Below are positions 1 through 8,593 of a stretch of DNA of 64,000 nucleotides, one piece after another. Source of the DNA: Acidovorax sp. Leaf78. GTDB taxonomy: Bacteria > Pseudomonadota > Gammaproteobacteria > Burkholderiales > Burkholderiaceae_C. The position numbers were made by a program, and so were the translations under genes. Position 1 is the stretch's first letter. Every line of letters begins with the position of its first letter. The notes under the pieces are model-generated. The model searched no databases and had not been told where the DNA came from. It saw only the letters and a program-made list of their open reading frames with translations. The DNA lies in the NCBI RefSeq assembly GCF_001422735.1, contig NZ_LMLZ01000026.1:6247-70246 (forward strand). Direction: 5' to 3'.

Positions 1-153
1 CTTGCCCAGCAGTGCCTTGGGGTCGATGCTTTTGCTCTGGCTCACCAGGTCGATGTCCAGCGAGTACAGCTCGCTCAAGGACTCGGTGCCGTCGAGTTTG
101 CGAAACTGCAGTTGTTCGCCCAAAGGGGTTTGGATCGTGACGCGGCGGGTCAT
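1..153 (-). CDS. vgrG: Type VI secretion tip protein VgrG (TssI), N-terminal 51 residues only
   Basis: Partial gene leaving the window at its left edge; only the first 51 codons are present, read from the ATG at 153. VgrG forms the trimeric spike at the tip of the type VI secretion needle and is related to the phage T4 gp27/gp5 complex. The visible part begins MTRRVTIQTPLGEQ and continues with a glycine-glutamate-leucine-serine segment and ends in ALLGK, the pattern that opens the gp27-like domain of VgrG proteins. The rest, including any effector extension, is outside the window. No other type VI gene is next to it here, so it may be an orphan or satellite vgrG. Family assignment is fairly sure from the short match; function of this copy is inference. 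Confidence 0.8.
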   Translation of the reverse strand, partial: MTRRVTIQTPLGEQLQFRKLDGTESLSELYSLDIDLVSQSKSIDPKALLGK

Positions 154-589
154 GCGTTTTGATCCGCTTGGGCACACGTCAACCCGTGTGGGCCTGCCAG
201 TACCGTGAGCGATCTCTGTGTGATCGCCCCTTCAGATTCCGTCGAATCTCCCCGCCTCATTGCTGGCCTGCCCATCGTCTTCGCCCTCGAATATTTGTTG
301 TAGCCGCGTACCCTGAGGGGCCGCGAAATCGACGGGCATGATAGGGGTGAGGGTCGTTAAAAACCTGCTGCGGCGCGCCCCAGTTTGCGTTTCAAAACAA
401 CTCTTACGGAGCCACGGGTTAAGTGGCGCCGAGGGCCTGTTTTTCGGCATTTGACGTTGATTGGAGCGTCGTATGCGCAATCCAAAACTGCGGAAATTGG
501 GCCCCTGTAACGGGCATCTGAACAACGGTGGCAGCAGTGAGCGGAGGCAAGCGCCGTCTGCACAGCCGGTCACGCCGCAGCCCATCACG
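154..589. other. Intergenic region upstream of vgrG, no gene seen
   Basis: About 430 bases between the vgrG start and the end of the large permease gene. Possible reading frames here have no recognisable protein pattern. The middle part (about 340-480) is more AT-rich than the surrounding genes and would suit a promoter for vgrG, but I cannot name a convincing -35/-10 pair. Confidence 0.5.
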
Positions 590-3427
590 TCACCAATCTT
601 CCTTCACCGCCATCACCGCATCGCTGCCCGCTGCAGCGCGGCCTGCGACCCATGCTGTGAGCGTGCCCGATGCCACCACCGCCAGGCTCAGTGCCAGAAG
701 GCGCCACAGCGGCACCTCCAGGTCCATCGTCCAGTGAAAGCTCTGCGGGTTCACCACATGCACCAGCACCACCGACACGGCCAGGCCCAGCAGCACGCCC
801 GCCACAGCGCCCACGCCAGTCCACGCGGCGCCTTCGCCGGCGACCACGGCCAGGATCTGCCGGCGCGTGAGTCCCAGGTGGGCCAGCAGCCCGAACTCCT
901 TGCGGCGCGCGAGGATCTGCGCGCTGAAGCTTGCGGCCACGCCGAAAAGCCCGATGCCGATGGCCACCGCCTGCAGCCAGTAGGTGACGGCAAAGCTGCG
1001 GTCGAAGATGCGCAGCGAGCGCTCGCGGATGGTGCCGGACGAGACGAACTCCACCAGTGCTGTTGCGCTGTCTGCCGACATTGATGTTGACGTTGCTGTT
1101 GATGTTGCCGCGGATGTCGATGTGGATCTGGTCGTGGTCATGGCCGTGGATTCCGATGCTGGCGAAGCGCCCGCCGCGGCAGGTGCCCCGCCTTTGTCCA
1201 CCGCCCCTCTAGCGATGGCAGCTGCCACCGCCCGGATGGACTGCTGCAAGGCCTCCAGGTCTGCGCCCTCACGCGGCCACAGGGCCAAGTCGCTGGTGCG
1301 GGCGTCGCCCGTCAGTTGCAGCCACACCGCGCGGTCCATCACCACGGCACCGGACTGCCGTGCATAGTCACGCCAGACGCCTGCTATAAGAAATATAGCT
1401 GGTTGCGTTTGCTGAGCAAGCGGTAGAGGCGAAAAAGACTTGGACAATGCCGGCCACTCCATGCCTGGGCGCACGCCGTACAGGTCGACCACCGCCTCGC
1501 TCACGTAGACGCCCGTGCGTCCTGCGGGGACCGGCAAAGCGTCGCCCACCAGCGGCAGGTTGCGCGCCGGGTCGGGCCCCAGCGGCCGGCTGATGACCAT
1601 GAGCGCAGGACGTGTGGCGTCAAGCTGCACCGGGCTGGCACGCAGGGGCTGCGTGCGCTCCAGGTCCGGCAGTTGCGCGACAGCCTCTGCAAAGCCCGCC
1701 GGCAGCAGCGCTGCGTCGCTGCCCGGTGCGTTGAGCGCCGAGCGCACGTACAAAGGCGATGGCAGCACCGCGTCCAGCCATTGCGTGACCGATCCGCGAA
1801 AGCTCGACACCATCACTGTGAGCGCCACGGCCAGGCTCAGGCTGGCCACCACGCCCCCCACGGCGATGGCGGCGGTGCCGCGCATGCGGCGCGCGCGCTC
1901 CAGCGCCAGCAGCGTCAAGGCATGCCGCGCGGCCAGCGGCTGCAGGCGATGCAGCAGCCAGGCCATGCCCCAGGGCAGCAGTGCGATGCCGCCCACCAGC
2001 AGCAGCCCGATGGCGACGTAGGCCGCGAGCGGAATGCCCGCCACCGGTGGCACACGCGTCAGCAGCGCGCCCGCTGCGATCAGCACCACACCCACCATGC
2101 TGCGGCCTGCTTGCGCGGATGCGACACCCAGGCCTTTGAGGGTCTGCGCGGGCGGCAAGGCCTGCGCTGCGCGCGCCGGCCACCAGCCACCCACCAGCGC
2201 TGCAAGCACACCCAGCACGCCATAGGCCAGAGCCGCTGTCGCGCTCCACTGCAGCGCAGGCTGCACGCCTGAAAAATAGCCCCCGCCCAGGTCGCCACCC
2301 AGCAACTGCAGCGCGGTGGCCGCCAGGGCGGTGCCCAGGGCAATGCCTGCGGTGCTGCCCACCAGGCCCAGCACGGCAGATTCGGCCAGCACCAGCGCCA
2401 GGCGCTGCCGTGGCGTGGCGCCCAGCACGGCCAGCAGCGCAAACTGTGGCGCACGCTGCGCCACACTCAGCGCCAGTACCGAGAACACCAGGAATGCCCC
2501 TGTGAACAGCGCCACCAGCGCCAGCACGGTCAGGTTAACGCGGTAAGCGCGCGACAAATTGCTGATGCGCTGCGCCGCATCGCCAGGCTGTGCAAACACC
2601 AACTGGCCAGGCCAGCCGGGCAGCGCACGCACGGACTGCTGCCACGCGCTGCGGTCTGTGCCGGGCTGCAGCTGGATGTCGATGCGGCTCAACTGCCCCG
2701 CGCGGCCCCACAAGTCCTGCGCCGCGCCAATGTCCATCACCGCCAGCGGCGCACCGCCCGCGGCCACCGTCCCGGCAACCCGCACTGGCAGCTCCTGCAG
2801 GCCTGCCTGCAGCAGGATGTACGGCACGGACTCGGCCGGGTTGCGCGGCGTGGCGGGCAAGCCCAGGGCCTGCAGAGCTGCCGCGTTGAGAAAGACGGTC
2901 GCCGGCGCAAATAGCGCCAACCGATCTTCCCTAGGCCACAGGCGCGGCATGAGCGCTGGCGCCATGCCAGGCAAAAGCAGTGCGTCCACTCCCAGCAGAC
3001 GGAGCGCGGTGCGCTGAGGCGATGCCGATGCCGATGCCGATGCCGATGCCGATGCCGATGCCGATGCCGATGCCGCGCCAGGCGTTGAGGGATTGGCTTG
3101 CGGTGCCTGCGTTGTGGGTGGCTGCGGAACGGCCCGCGCGACTGCCGACAGCTCCAGCACCGGGCTGGCACGCGCCACCTGCGGGTGCGTGGCCAGCTGC
3201 CCATACAGCGCCTCGGGCAAAGAGCCTTGCATTGCCCGCAGCTCCAGGTCCGGCTGCCCGTTCACCGCCCGCACCGCCTGCGAAAACTCGTCCAGCGCCG
3301 AAGCATTGATCACATGCACTGCAAACGCCAGCGCAACCCCCAGCATCACTGCCACAACGGCCGCGGCGCTGCGCCAGGGATGGTGGCGAAGGTCCTGCAA
3401 CGAGAAAGTGGTCAGCAACAATCGCAT
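590..3427 (-). CDS. FtsX-like ABC transporter permease, 945 aa
   Basis: Large inner-membrane permease of the FtsX/MacB-like fold, of the YbbP type, expected to work with a LolD/YbbA-like ATPase on lipids or envelope substrates. A membrane helix at about residues 20-40 is followed by a long periplasmic part, a block of helices around 295-430, further helices around 440-540, a second periplasmic part and three C-terminal helices after about residue 800, giving the duplicated FtsX layout. Odd features are a pure Ala-Ser repeat at about residues 118-136 (nine GATGCC units in the DNA), a Thr/Ser-rich stretch at about 760-790, and a 60-nt dispersed element read in frame at about 663-682. The probable ATPase partner lies at 5499-6215, separated by a regulator and a lipoprotein gene. 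The start is the first ATG of a good hydrophobic leader. Confidence 0.85.
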   Translation of the reverse strand: MRLLLTTFSLQDLRHHPWRSAAAVVAVMLGVALAFAVHVINASALDEFSQAVRAVNGQPDLELRAMQGSLPEALYGQLATHPQVARASPVLELSAVARAVPQPPTTQAPQANPSTPGAASASASASASASASASASPQRTALRLLGVDALLLPGMAPALMPRLWPREDRLALFAPATVFLNAAALQALGLPATPRNPAESVPYILLQAGLQELPVRVAGTVAAGGAPLAVMDIGAAQDLWGRAGQLSRIDIQLQPGTDRSAWQQSVRALPGWPGQLVFAQPGDAAQRISNLSRAYRVNLTVLALVALFTGAFLVFSVLALSVAQRAPQFALLAVLGATPRQRLALVLAESAVLGLVGSTAGIALGTALAATALQLLGGDLGGGYFSGVQPALQWSATAALAYGVLGVLAALVGGWWPARAAQALPPAQTLKGLGVASAQAGRSMVGVVLIAAGALLTRVPPVAGIPLAAYVAIGLLLVGGIALLPWGMAWLLHRLQPLAARHALTLLALERARRMRGTAAIAVGGVVASLSLAVALTVMVSSFRGSVTQWLDAVLPSPLYVRSALNAPGSDAALLPAGFAEAVAQLPDLERTQPLRASPVQLDATRPALMVISRPLGPDPARNLPLVGDALPVPAGRTGVYVSEAVVDLYGVRPGMEWPALSKSFSPLPLAQQTQPAIFLIAGVWRDYARQSGAVVMDRAVWLQLTGDARTSDLALWPREGADLEALQQSIRAVAAAIARGAVDKGGAPAAAGASPASESTAMTTTRSTSTSAATSTATSTSMSADSATALVEFVSSGTIRERSLRIFDRSFAVTYWLQAVAIGIGLFGVAASFSAQILARRKEFGLLAHLGLTRRQILAVVAGEGAAWTGVGAVAGVLLGLAVSVVLVHVVNPQSFHWTMDLEVPLWRLLALSLAVVASGTLTAWVAGRAAAGSDAVMAVKEDW
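1382..1441 (+). repeat. 60-nt double-hairpin element, copy B (inside permease gene)
   Basis: Gap-free 60-nt match to the copy at 50341, with 43 of 60 positions identical by hand count. It has the first inverted repeat GCTAT/ATAGC, the invariant GCG pairs in the second arm, and ends AAAAAGACTT. It is read in reverse as part of the permease without a stop codon. Orientation is defined by the copy at 50341. Confidence 0.85.
3021..3074. repeat. Hexanucleotide microsatellite, nine GATGCC units
   Basis: Nine perfect tandem copies of GATGCC inside the permease gene. On the coding strand they give alternating Ala and Ser in the first periplasmic part. The six-base unit means that slippage adds or removes two residues without a frameshift. 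Confidence 0.95.
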
Positions 3428-3514
3428 CGTGTGGATTGTGCAGTGCAGTGCAGTGCACTGCTGTGATGTCCCGAGCGCCTGCGGACGAGCCGATCGATCC
3501 AGCGCGCCCCCGCG

Positions 3515-4582
3515 CTACTCCGCCTGCCGCAGCTCGTCGATGAGTTCCGCGACGTTGTTCACTTTCAGTTTGTCGTACAACGACCGGATCTGATTGCGCA
3601 CGGTGGAAGGAGACCGCTGCCGCAACCCTGCGATCTGCTTGTGCGTGTAGCCCTTGGCCATCAAATGCGCCACCGCAAATTCGTGCGGCGTCAGGCCGTC
3701 TGCCGCGCAGCGGGGGCGTGTCTTGATGAACAGCAAGTGGTGCTCAACACGCAGCGTGACGACCACGGTACGCCCGATGACACGCGGGAGCGCACTGTTG
3801 GCCGCCGCCATCACTGCTGAAGGCAGCACCTGTCCTCGCCAGCTGTCCCACTCAGCCAGCATCGCTTGCTTGAACACCGAATCCATGTGGTGCAACACGC
3901 CGCGACGGTCGGCGATGGCCGAGCCGATGTGGGCGTCGCGGCCCTGGCCGCCAAGTTGTTGCAGATGCACCCGCCGGCTCAAATCCAGCGCCTGATGAAA
4001 GTGCGGCATCAACAAGGCCAGGCGCAGACGTTCGGCTTCGGTGCAATAGGCCCTCGGGTTGGCGCGGAACAGGGTCAACCAGCGGGTGAACCGGGTCTCG
4101 GACGTGACGGCACCACTGATGAAAAAGTGGCACTGGCCAAACCGACGGCCGTAGTCGCGCAAGGGCTTCTGCGAGGGGTCCTTGAACCAGGAGTCGGCAT
4201 GAAATGCCAGCGTGGACGTGGGCTGGCTGGAAACATCCATGGCCGCCGTGTCCAGGTGCTTGAGTTCCTCATAGGCCTGCAGCATCTCCACGGGCTGGTT
4301 GTGCAGGTGAATGGTGTGGATGTCGATGCCGCTGGCAGTCAATGTGGCAGAGCCCCACATCGCGGAGTCGAAGGGAAGGGCTGGCTTGAGCAGTGCCAGC
4401 GCCCCGTCCTGAAATTGATCGATTGGTAGCTCGTGGCTCAACCGGTACAGGTTCAGCAGCAAATCGTTGTAATCGCTCGGGACGGTAGTGGACATGCTTT
4501 GTTGGAGTGGCATAGCGACGTCGGAGGCCCAGACAGTGTACAAAAATAGTTCATTTGAATCATTTTGTATCTTTAGTGTCAT
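3515..4582 (-). CDS. LuxR-family transcriptional regulator
   Basis: DNA-binding regulator with a C-terminal LuxR/FixJ helix-turn-helix at about residues 290-350: the segment starts LTPHEFAVAHLMAKG, followed by IAGLRQRSPSTVRNQ and a LYDKLKVNN recognition region. The N-terminal 250 residues show no GAF, PAS or autoinducer-binding signature I can name, so the signal is unknown. It lies between the two halves of the ABC transporter, divergent from the lipoprotein gene at 4677, and could control either. The start is uncertain: the longest frame starts at 4582, but the AT-rich sequence at about 4530-4590 looks like promoter DNA, so starts at 4513 or 4495 (MSTTVPSDYN) are likely alternatives. None has a clear ribosome-binding site. 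Confidence 0.8.
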   Translation of the reverse strand: MTLKIQNDSNELFLYTVWASDVAMPLQQSMSTTVPSDYNDLLLNLYRLSHELPIDQFQDGALALLKPALPFDSAMWGSATLTASGIDIHTIHLHNQPVEMLQAYEELKHLDTAAMDVSSQPTSTLAFHADSWFKDPSQKPLRDYGRRFGQCHFFISGAVTSETRFTRWLTLFRANPRAYCTEAERLRLALLMPHFHQALDLSRRVHLQQLGGQGRDAHIGSAIADRRGVLHHMDSVFKQAMLAEWDSWRGQVLPSAVMAAANSALPRVIGRTVVVTLRVEHHLLFIKTRPRCAADGLTPHEFAVAHLMAKGYTHKQIAGLRQRSPSTVRNQIRSLYDKLKVNNVAELIDELRQAE

Positions 4583-4676
4583 TCATAGCATCGACGGTGA
4601 GTGAGGGCGCTGGTGTTTCCATGTCGGGTATGCGAGCGGAGCCTTCCTTGAAAAACTTCTAAAGGCAATGATTCCC

Positions 4677-5462
4677 ATGAAATCGTCGATGCACCGCGTG
4701 AGAGCGCTTTTGTTTGTGGCTGGTCTGGCCGTCCTGACTGCTTGTGGCGGCGGCGGAGGGGGCGAAGACTCTCCACCACCCAGCGGAGCCAGCAGCGCCG
4801 GCGCGCCGCCCTCCATCATTGGCAAGACGCTCGTGCAAACCGTGCAGAGAAACGACGGATCGCCGAACGTGATCGGGGTGGGCAAGAAAATCACCTACAG
4901 CTTCATCGACGCCAACACGATCCGCGGAGAGGGCCTGTTCACCCATCCCACAACGAGCTGGAGCTACGGCCTCAACGGCAACGTGGCCACGGTGAAACTT
5001 GTGTATGCCGTGGGCTATGCCAACGACACCTTGACGTTCACCTCCCCAACGGGCGGCACGTACCGGTCGGAGACCGGGCTCAACAGCGGCACCAAGGGCT
5101 GGCACGAGGGCACGTTCACGGTGTCCACCTATGAGCAGGGCGCAGGCACTGGGTCCGGCACAGGCACAGGCACGGGAACTGGAACGGGAACCGGAACCGG
5201 AACAGCCACCACAGGCCAGGTCGTTGTCTGGACCAGCAATGCATCCAGCTCGCAGATATCCGTCACGATCGACAACAGCCTTGCAGGGACGCTGACACGC
5301 TATTTCACCGTTGGCAAGCCTGCCTGTGGCGAAAGCGGGGGAGTCACCAAAACGCTGACACCTGGCGTCCATACGCTGAAGGCGACGGCCGGCAATATGA
5401 CCTGGGGGCCTAGCACCTTCACTGTCACAGCGGGCGGTTGCCTGTCTTATGAGCTGAAGTGA
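4677..5462 (+). CDS. Putative lipoprotein with Gly-Thr linker
   Basis: Predicted lipoprotein with no recognised function. It begins MKSSMHRVRALLFVAG and has a lipobox LTAC, cleaved before a Cys that is followed by a run of glycines. After about 120 residues of mature domain there is a Gly-Thr repeat linker (about 155-175) and a C-terminal domain of about 80 residues with two cysteines (PACGES and GGCLSYELK), perhaps a disulphide-stabilised beta domain. An ATG lies nine bases upstream at 4668, but the AAAGG at 4661 is better spaced for 4677. The gene sits inside what looks like a split ABC transporter locus together with the LuxR gene. Confidence 0.7.
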   Translation: MKSSMHRVRALLFVAGLAVLTACGGGGGGEDSPPPSGASSAGAPPSIIGKTLVQTVQRNDGSPNVIGVGKKITYSFIDANTIRGEGLFTHPTTSWSYGLNGNVATVKLVYAVGYANDTLTFTSPTGGTYRSETGLNSGTKGWHEGTFTVSTYEQGAGTGSGTGTGTGTGTGTGTGTATTGQVVVWTSNASSSQISVTIDNSLAGTLTRYFTVGKPACGESGGVTKTLTPGVHTLKATAGNMTWGPSTFTVTAGGCLSYELK

Positions 5463-5498
5463 CGAGTGTCTGGCTGCGCGGCATTGTGTAGGCAACCA

Positions 5499-6215
5499 CT
5501 ACGCGGTGTTCATCCCATCGCTGCGCAGCCGCAGCACCCGGTCGGCCCGCGCCGCAGCGGCGTCCGAATGCGTCACCAGCACCAGCGACGCGCCGTGCTC
5601 GCGCGTCTGCGCCAGCAGCAGGTCCATCACGCGGGCTGCGGTGGTGGGGTCGAGGTTGCCGGTGGGCTCGTCCGCCAGCAGCAGGGCAGGGCGGTGGACC
5701 AGCGCACGGGCGATGGCCACGCGCTGTAGCTGCCCGCCGCTGAGCTGCTGCGGCAGTCGGCCGCCCAGGTCGGCCAGGCCCACGGCATCCAGCATGCGTC
5801 CGATGCGCGCAGGGTCGGGGCGGCCCAGCAGCATCAGCGGCAGGGCCACGTTCTGCGCCACGTCCAGATGCGGCAGCACGTGGAAGGCCTGAAAGACGAA
5901 GCCCACGTTCGCGCGCCGCCACAGCGCGCGCTGCGTATCGTCGAGCGGCCCCAGGTCGGTGCTGCCATGGGTGATGTGGCCGGTGTCCCAGGTGTCCAGG
6001 CCCGCCAGGCAGTTAAGCAGCGTGGACTTGCCCACGCCCGAGTCGCCCACGATGGCCACGAACTCGCCCGGCGCGACGGTGAAGCTCACCTGCGCGAACA
6101 CCGTCGTATCGCCGTAGTGCTTGCCCAGCTGTTCCACGCGCAGCCCGGCAGGGTTGGGGCTGGCCGATGGCGAGCCCGTGCCCTGTGCCGCGTGTACTGC
6201 TGCGGGCTGCGTCAT
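5499..6215 (-). CDS. ABC transporter ATP-binding protein, LolD/YbbA type
   Basis: Cytoplasmic ATPase subunit of an envelope ABC transporter. Visible motifs are Walker A GDSGVGKST (about residue 57), signature LSGGQLQR, Walker B ALLLADEPTGNLD and the switch His in LVLVTHSD, at the usual length for LolD/YbbA/MacB-type ATPases (238 aa). Its start ATG overlaps the miaA stop codon by four bases (ATGA), so it is translated as the last gene of the efflux pump-miaA-ATPase unit. The only FtsX-type permease in the window is at 590-3427 on the same strand, separated by two genes; pairing them is inference. Confidence 0.92.
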   Translation of the reverse strand: MTQPAAVHAAQGTGSPSASPNPAGLRVEQLGKHYGDTTVFAQVSFTVAPGEFVAIVGDSGVGKSTLLNCLAGLDTWDTGHITHGSTDLGPLDDTQRALWRRANVGFVFQAFHVLPHLDVAQNVALPLMLLGRPDPARIGRMLDAVGLADLGGRLPQQLSGGQLQRVAIARALVHRPALLLADEPTGNLDPTTAARVMDLLLAQTREHGASLVLVTHSDAAAARADRVLRLRSDGMNTA

Positions 6216-7234
6216 GGTGCGCGCAGGTCCAACCGCTGCAGCACGGCCCGCACCAGGGCGGCCACGGCGTCGGGCTGGTCGCAGGCAATGGCCTGGCGCT
6301 GCGGCATGCTGCGCAGCCAGGTGATCTGGCGCTTGGCGAGCTGGCGCGTGGCGGCGATGCCGCGCTCGCGCAGGTGGGCCAGGTTGGGTGGCGTGCCCGG
6401 GGCGCCCGGTGTGCGGGCGGCCTGAAAGTCAAGCTCATCCCATACCTGGCGGTAGCCCACACAGCGCATCGAGGGCAGGTCCGGGTGCAGGTCGCCGCGT
6501 GCGCGCAGGGACTGCACCTCCTCGACAAGTCCTCCTGCGAGCATGGCGTCAAAGCGCTGGGCGATGCGCCCGTGCAGCCAGGTCCGGTCGTCAGGTTCCA
6601 AGGAAAAAAGGGCGCTGTCGCCCGCTGGCAGGGCGCTACCAGCTCCTTTTTTTGTAGTGTGAAAGCTCGACAGTGGCTGGCCGGACACGTGCCATACCTC
6701 CAGCGCTCGCTGAATGCGCTGGCTGTCGCCGGGCGCCAGGCGGGCCGCGGTCACCGGGTCTACCACCGCCAGTTCTGCATGCAGCGCAGGCCAGCCCAGT
6801 TCGGCCGCCTGGCCCTCGATCCGCGCGCGCACGGCGGGGTCGGCGGCCGGCATGTCGTCGATGCCATCAAACAGCGCCTTGAAGTACAGCATGGTGCCGC
6901 CCACCAGCAGCGGCAATGCGCCGCGGACGCGGATCTCGGCCATCAGGCGCGTGGCGTCCTGCACGAATTCGGCCGCGCTGTAGGCCTGCAGCGGGTCGCG
7001 GATGTCGATCAGGTGGTGGGGCACGGCCGCGCGCTCTTCGGGCGTGGGCTTGGCAGTGCCGATGTCCATGCCGCGGTAGACCAGTGCCGAGTCCACGCTG
7101 ATGATCTCCACCGGCACGCCTTGCCGGCCCAGCACGGCGGCCAGGGCCAGGGCGCCCGCGGTCTTGCCGGATGCGGTGGGGCCAGCGAGGGCGATGGCGG
7201 GCAGGTGGGGGGGTTGTTGATCGGGCAGGGTCAC
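6212..7234 (-). CDS. miaA: tRNA dimethylallyltransferase MiaA
   Basis: Transfers dimethylallyl from DMAPP to the N6 of A37 in tRNAs that read UNN codons. Motifs are the P-loop GPTASGKT near the N-terminus, DSALVYRGMDIGTAKP, VGGTMLYFKAL, and the C-terminal SMRCVGYRQVW and ATRQLAKRQITWLR. Start chosen: GTG at 7234, giving 340 aa and a GTGA overlap with the stop of the upstream efflux gene; a longer frame only reads through that gene out of phase. A 60-nt dispersed element is read in frame at about residues 192-211, in a part that varies between MiaA proteins; compared with the E. coli protein as I recall it, this loop is about four residues longer. Confidence 0.95.
   Translation of the reverse strand: MTLPDQQPPHLPAIALAGPTASGKTAGALALAAVLGRQGVPVEIISVDSALVYRGMDIGTAKPTPEERAAVPHHLIDIRDPLQAYSAAEFVQDATRLMAEIRVRGALPLLVGGTMLYFKALFDGIDDMPAADPAVRARIEGQAAELGWPALHAELAVVDPVTAARLAPGDSQRIQRALEVWHVSGQPLSSFHTTKKGAGSALPAGDSALFSLEPDDRTWLHGRIAQRFDAMLAGGLVEEVQSLRARGDLHPDLPSMRCVGYRQVWDELDFQAARTPGAPGTPPNLAHLRERGIAATRQLAKRQITWLRSMPQRQAIACDQPDAVAALVRAVLQRLDLRAP
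6600..6659 (-). repeat. 60-nt double-hairpin element, copy D (inside miaA)
   Basis: Gap-free 60-nt copy in the sense direction of miaA, from CACTAC at 6659. It is more diverged than most, but positions 28-29 are CC where other copies have TT and positions 37-38 are GG where they have AA, so the second hairpin still pairs. Codon phase is the same as in the copies within the P-loop-like gene and comEC. Confidence 0.65.
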
Positions 7235-8463
7235 GCGCGGGCTCCGAATTTTTGCACCAGCGTCCAGGAGATTACTGCCAGCACGGTGGACCAGAACCAG
7301 ATGCCGTTGACCAGGGGCCACACCGTGCCGTCCAGGCGCGCACCCAGCCAGCCGCCAATGGCAAAGGCGGCCAGCATCATCATGAAACCATTGAGGGCCG
7401 ACGCCACGCCCGCCGCCTGCGGAAACGGGCCCACGGCGCCGCTTTGCCCGCAGGGCTGGTGGATGCCGTGGCCCAGCATGAAGAGGTAGAAGGGCAGCGT
7501 CAGCGCCCACGGCTGGTGCCAGCCCAGGTGCGCGACCAGCGCCATCAGCGTGCCGCCGCTGATGCTCAGCGCCCCCGCGATAGCCACCGTGCGCTGCAGG
7601 CCGAAGCGGGCCAGCAGGCTGCGGCACAGAAAGGTGCCGCCAAAGTAGGCCAGGCAGGCCGACGCCATGGTCCAGCCGTACTGCGTGCGGGTGAGGCCGA
7701 GCACGTCGATGTACACGAACGACGACGCCGCCAGAAAGGTGAACAGGCCGCTGTAGGTGGCCGTGGTCTGCAGCGAAAACGCCCAGAACGTGGGGTGGCG
7801 CAGCACCTGCACCCAGGTGCCCAGCAGCACCCGCGGCTGCAGTGCGTGGGGGTTGCGCCGGGCCAGCGTCTCGGGCATGCGCAGCGCCACCAGGGCCAGC
7901 GTGACGACCGCATACACCGTGAGCGCCATCAGCGCCGCGCGCCAGCCCAGCCATTCACTGAGCAGCCCGCCCATGGGCGCGCAGATACAGGCCACGATGC
8001 CCAGCCCCGTGAGCGCCTTGGACATGGCGCGCGCTCCATCAAGCGGCGTGTACAGGTCGCGCACGATGGCGCGTGCGCACATCACCACCGCGCCCATCGC
8101 AGCGCCTTGGGCAATGCGCCACAGGATCAGCAGCGCCATCGTCGGCGCGAAAGCGCTGCACACGGAGGCCACGGTATAAATGCTCAAACCCGCCAGCAAG
8201 ATGGGGCGCCGGCCGTAACGGTCCGACAGCGGGCCCCACACCATCTGCGAGCAACCGAACGCCAGCAGTAGCCCGCTGAGCGTGAGCTGGGCCGACGCCA
8301 TGGGTGCTCCCAGGCTGCGGGTGAGCGCGGGCAGGGCGGGCAGGTACAGGTCGGTGGTGACGGGCTGGATGCTGAGCAGCAGGGCCAGCACCAGGATGGC
8401 CAGGCCGGGCGCAACCGTGGCGTTGGAAGCCGTGGGCACGGCGGTGGCAGAGGGGGCAGACAT
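7231..8463 (-). CDS. Bcr/CflA-type multidrug efflux MFS transporter
   Basis: Inner-membrane proton-driven drug exporter of the major facilitator superfamily, 410 aa with about 12 hydrophobic helices. The first helix is followed by TDLYLPALP (37-45), typical of the Bcr/CflA branch, and MFS motif A DRYGRRP is at 81-87. The start MSAPSATAV at 8463 is preferred; the frame stays open about 37 codons upstream, but that part is not hydrophobic or conserved in character. It is the first gene of a unit with miaA and an ABC ATPase joined by four-base overlaps, so it may also drive expression of miaA. Substrate not predictable. Confidence 0.9.
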   Translation of the reverse strand: MSAPSATAVPTASNATVAPGLAILVLALLLSIQPVTTDLYLPALPALTRSLGAPMASAQLTLSGLLLAFGCSQMVWGPLSDRYGRRPILLAGLSIYTVASVCSAFAPTMALLILWRIAQGAAMGAVVMCARAIVRDLYTPLDGARAMSKALTGLGIVACICAPMGGLLSEWLGWRAALMALTVYAVVTLALVALRMPETLARRNPHALQPRVLLGTWVQVLRHPTFWAFSLQTTATYSGLFTFLAASSFVYIDVLGLTRTQYGWTMASACLAYFGGTFLCRSLLARFGLQRTVAIAGALSISGGTLMALVAHLGWHQPWALTLPFYLFMLGHGIHQPCGQSGAVGPFPQAAGVASALNGFMMMLAAFAIGGWLGARLDGTVWPLVNGIWFWSTVLAVISWTLVQKFGARA

Positions 8464-8593
8464 ATCTGTCTGAGGGTACCAGATGGGGCTGCCTTGACCT
8501 GCGCCAAGGGCTGCCGCCGCGCCCCTGCCAAGGTGGCATTGATGCCCTGGTGTTGATGCTCTGGCAGACCGCAAGCCAGATCTTGTGGGCTGT

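Noticed and set aside
3021..3074. Tandem GATGCC repeat considered as a CRISPR or VNTR outside genes
   Set aside because: There are no spacers, and it is an in-frame part of the permease gene.
6212..7954. A 580-codon open frame that would make a fused MiaA protein
   Set aside because: The upstream 240 codons are the efflux pump gene read in another phase; GTG 7234 with a four-base overlap explains miaA fully.
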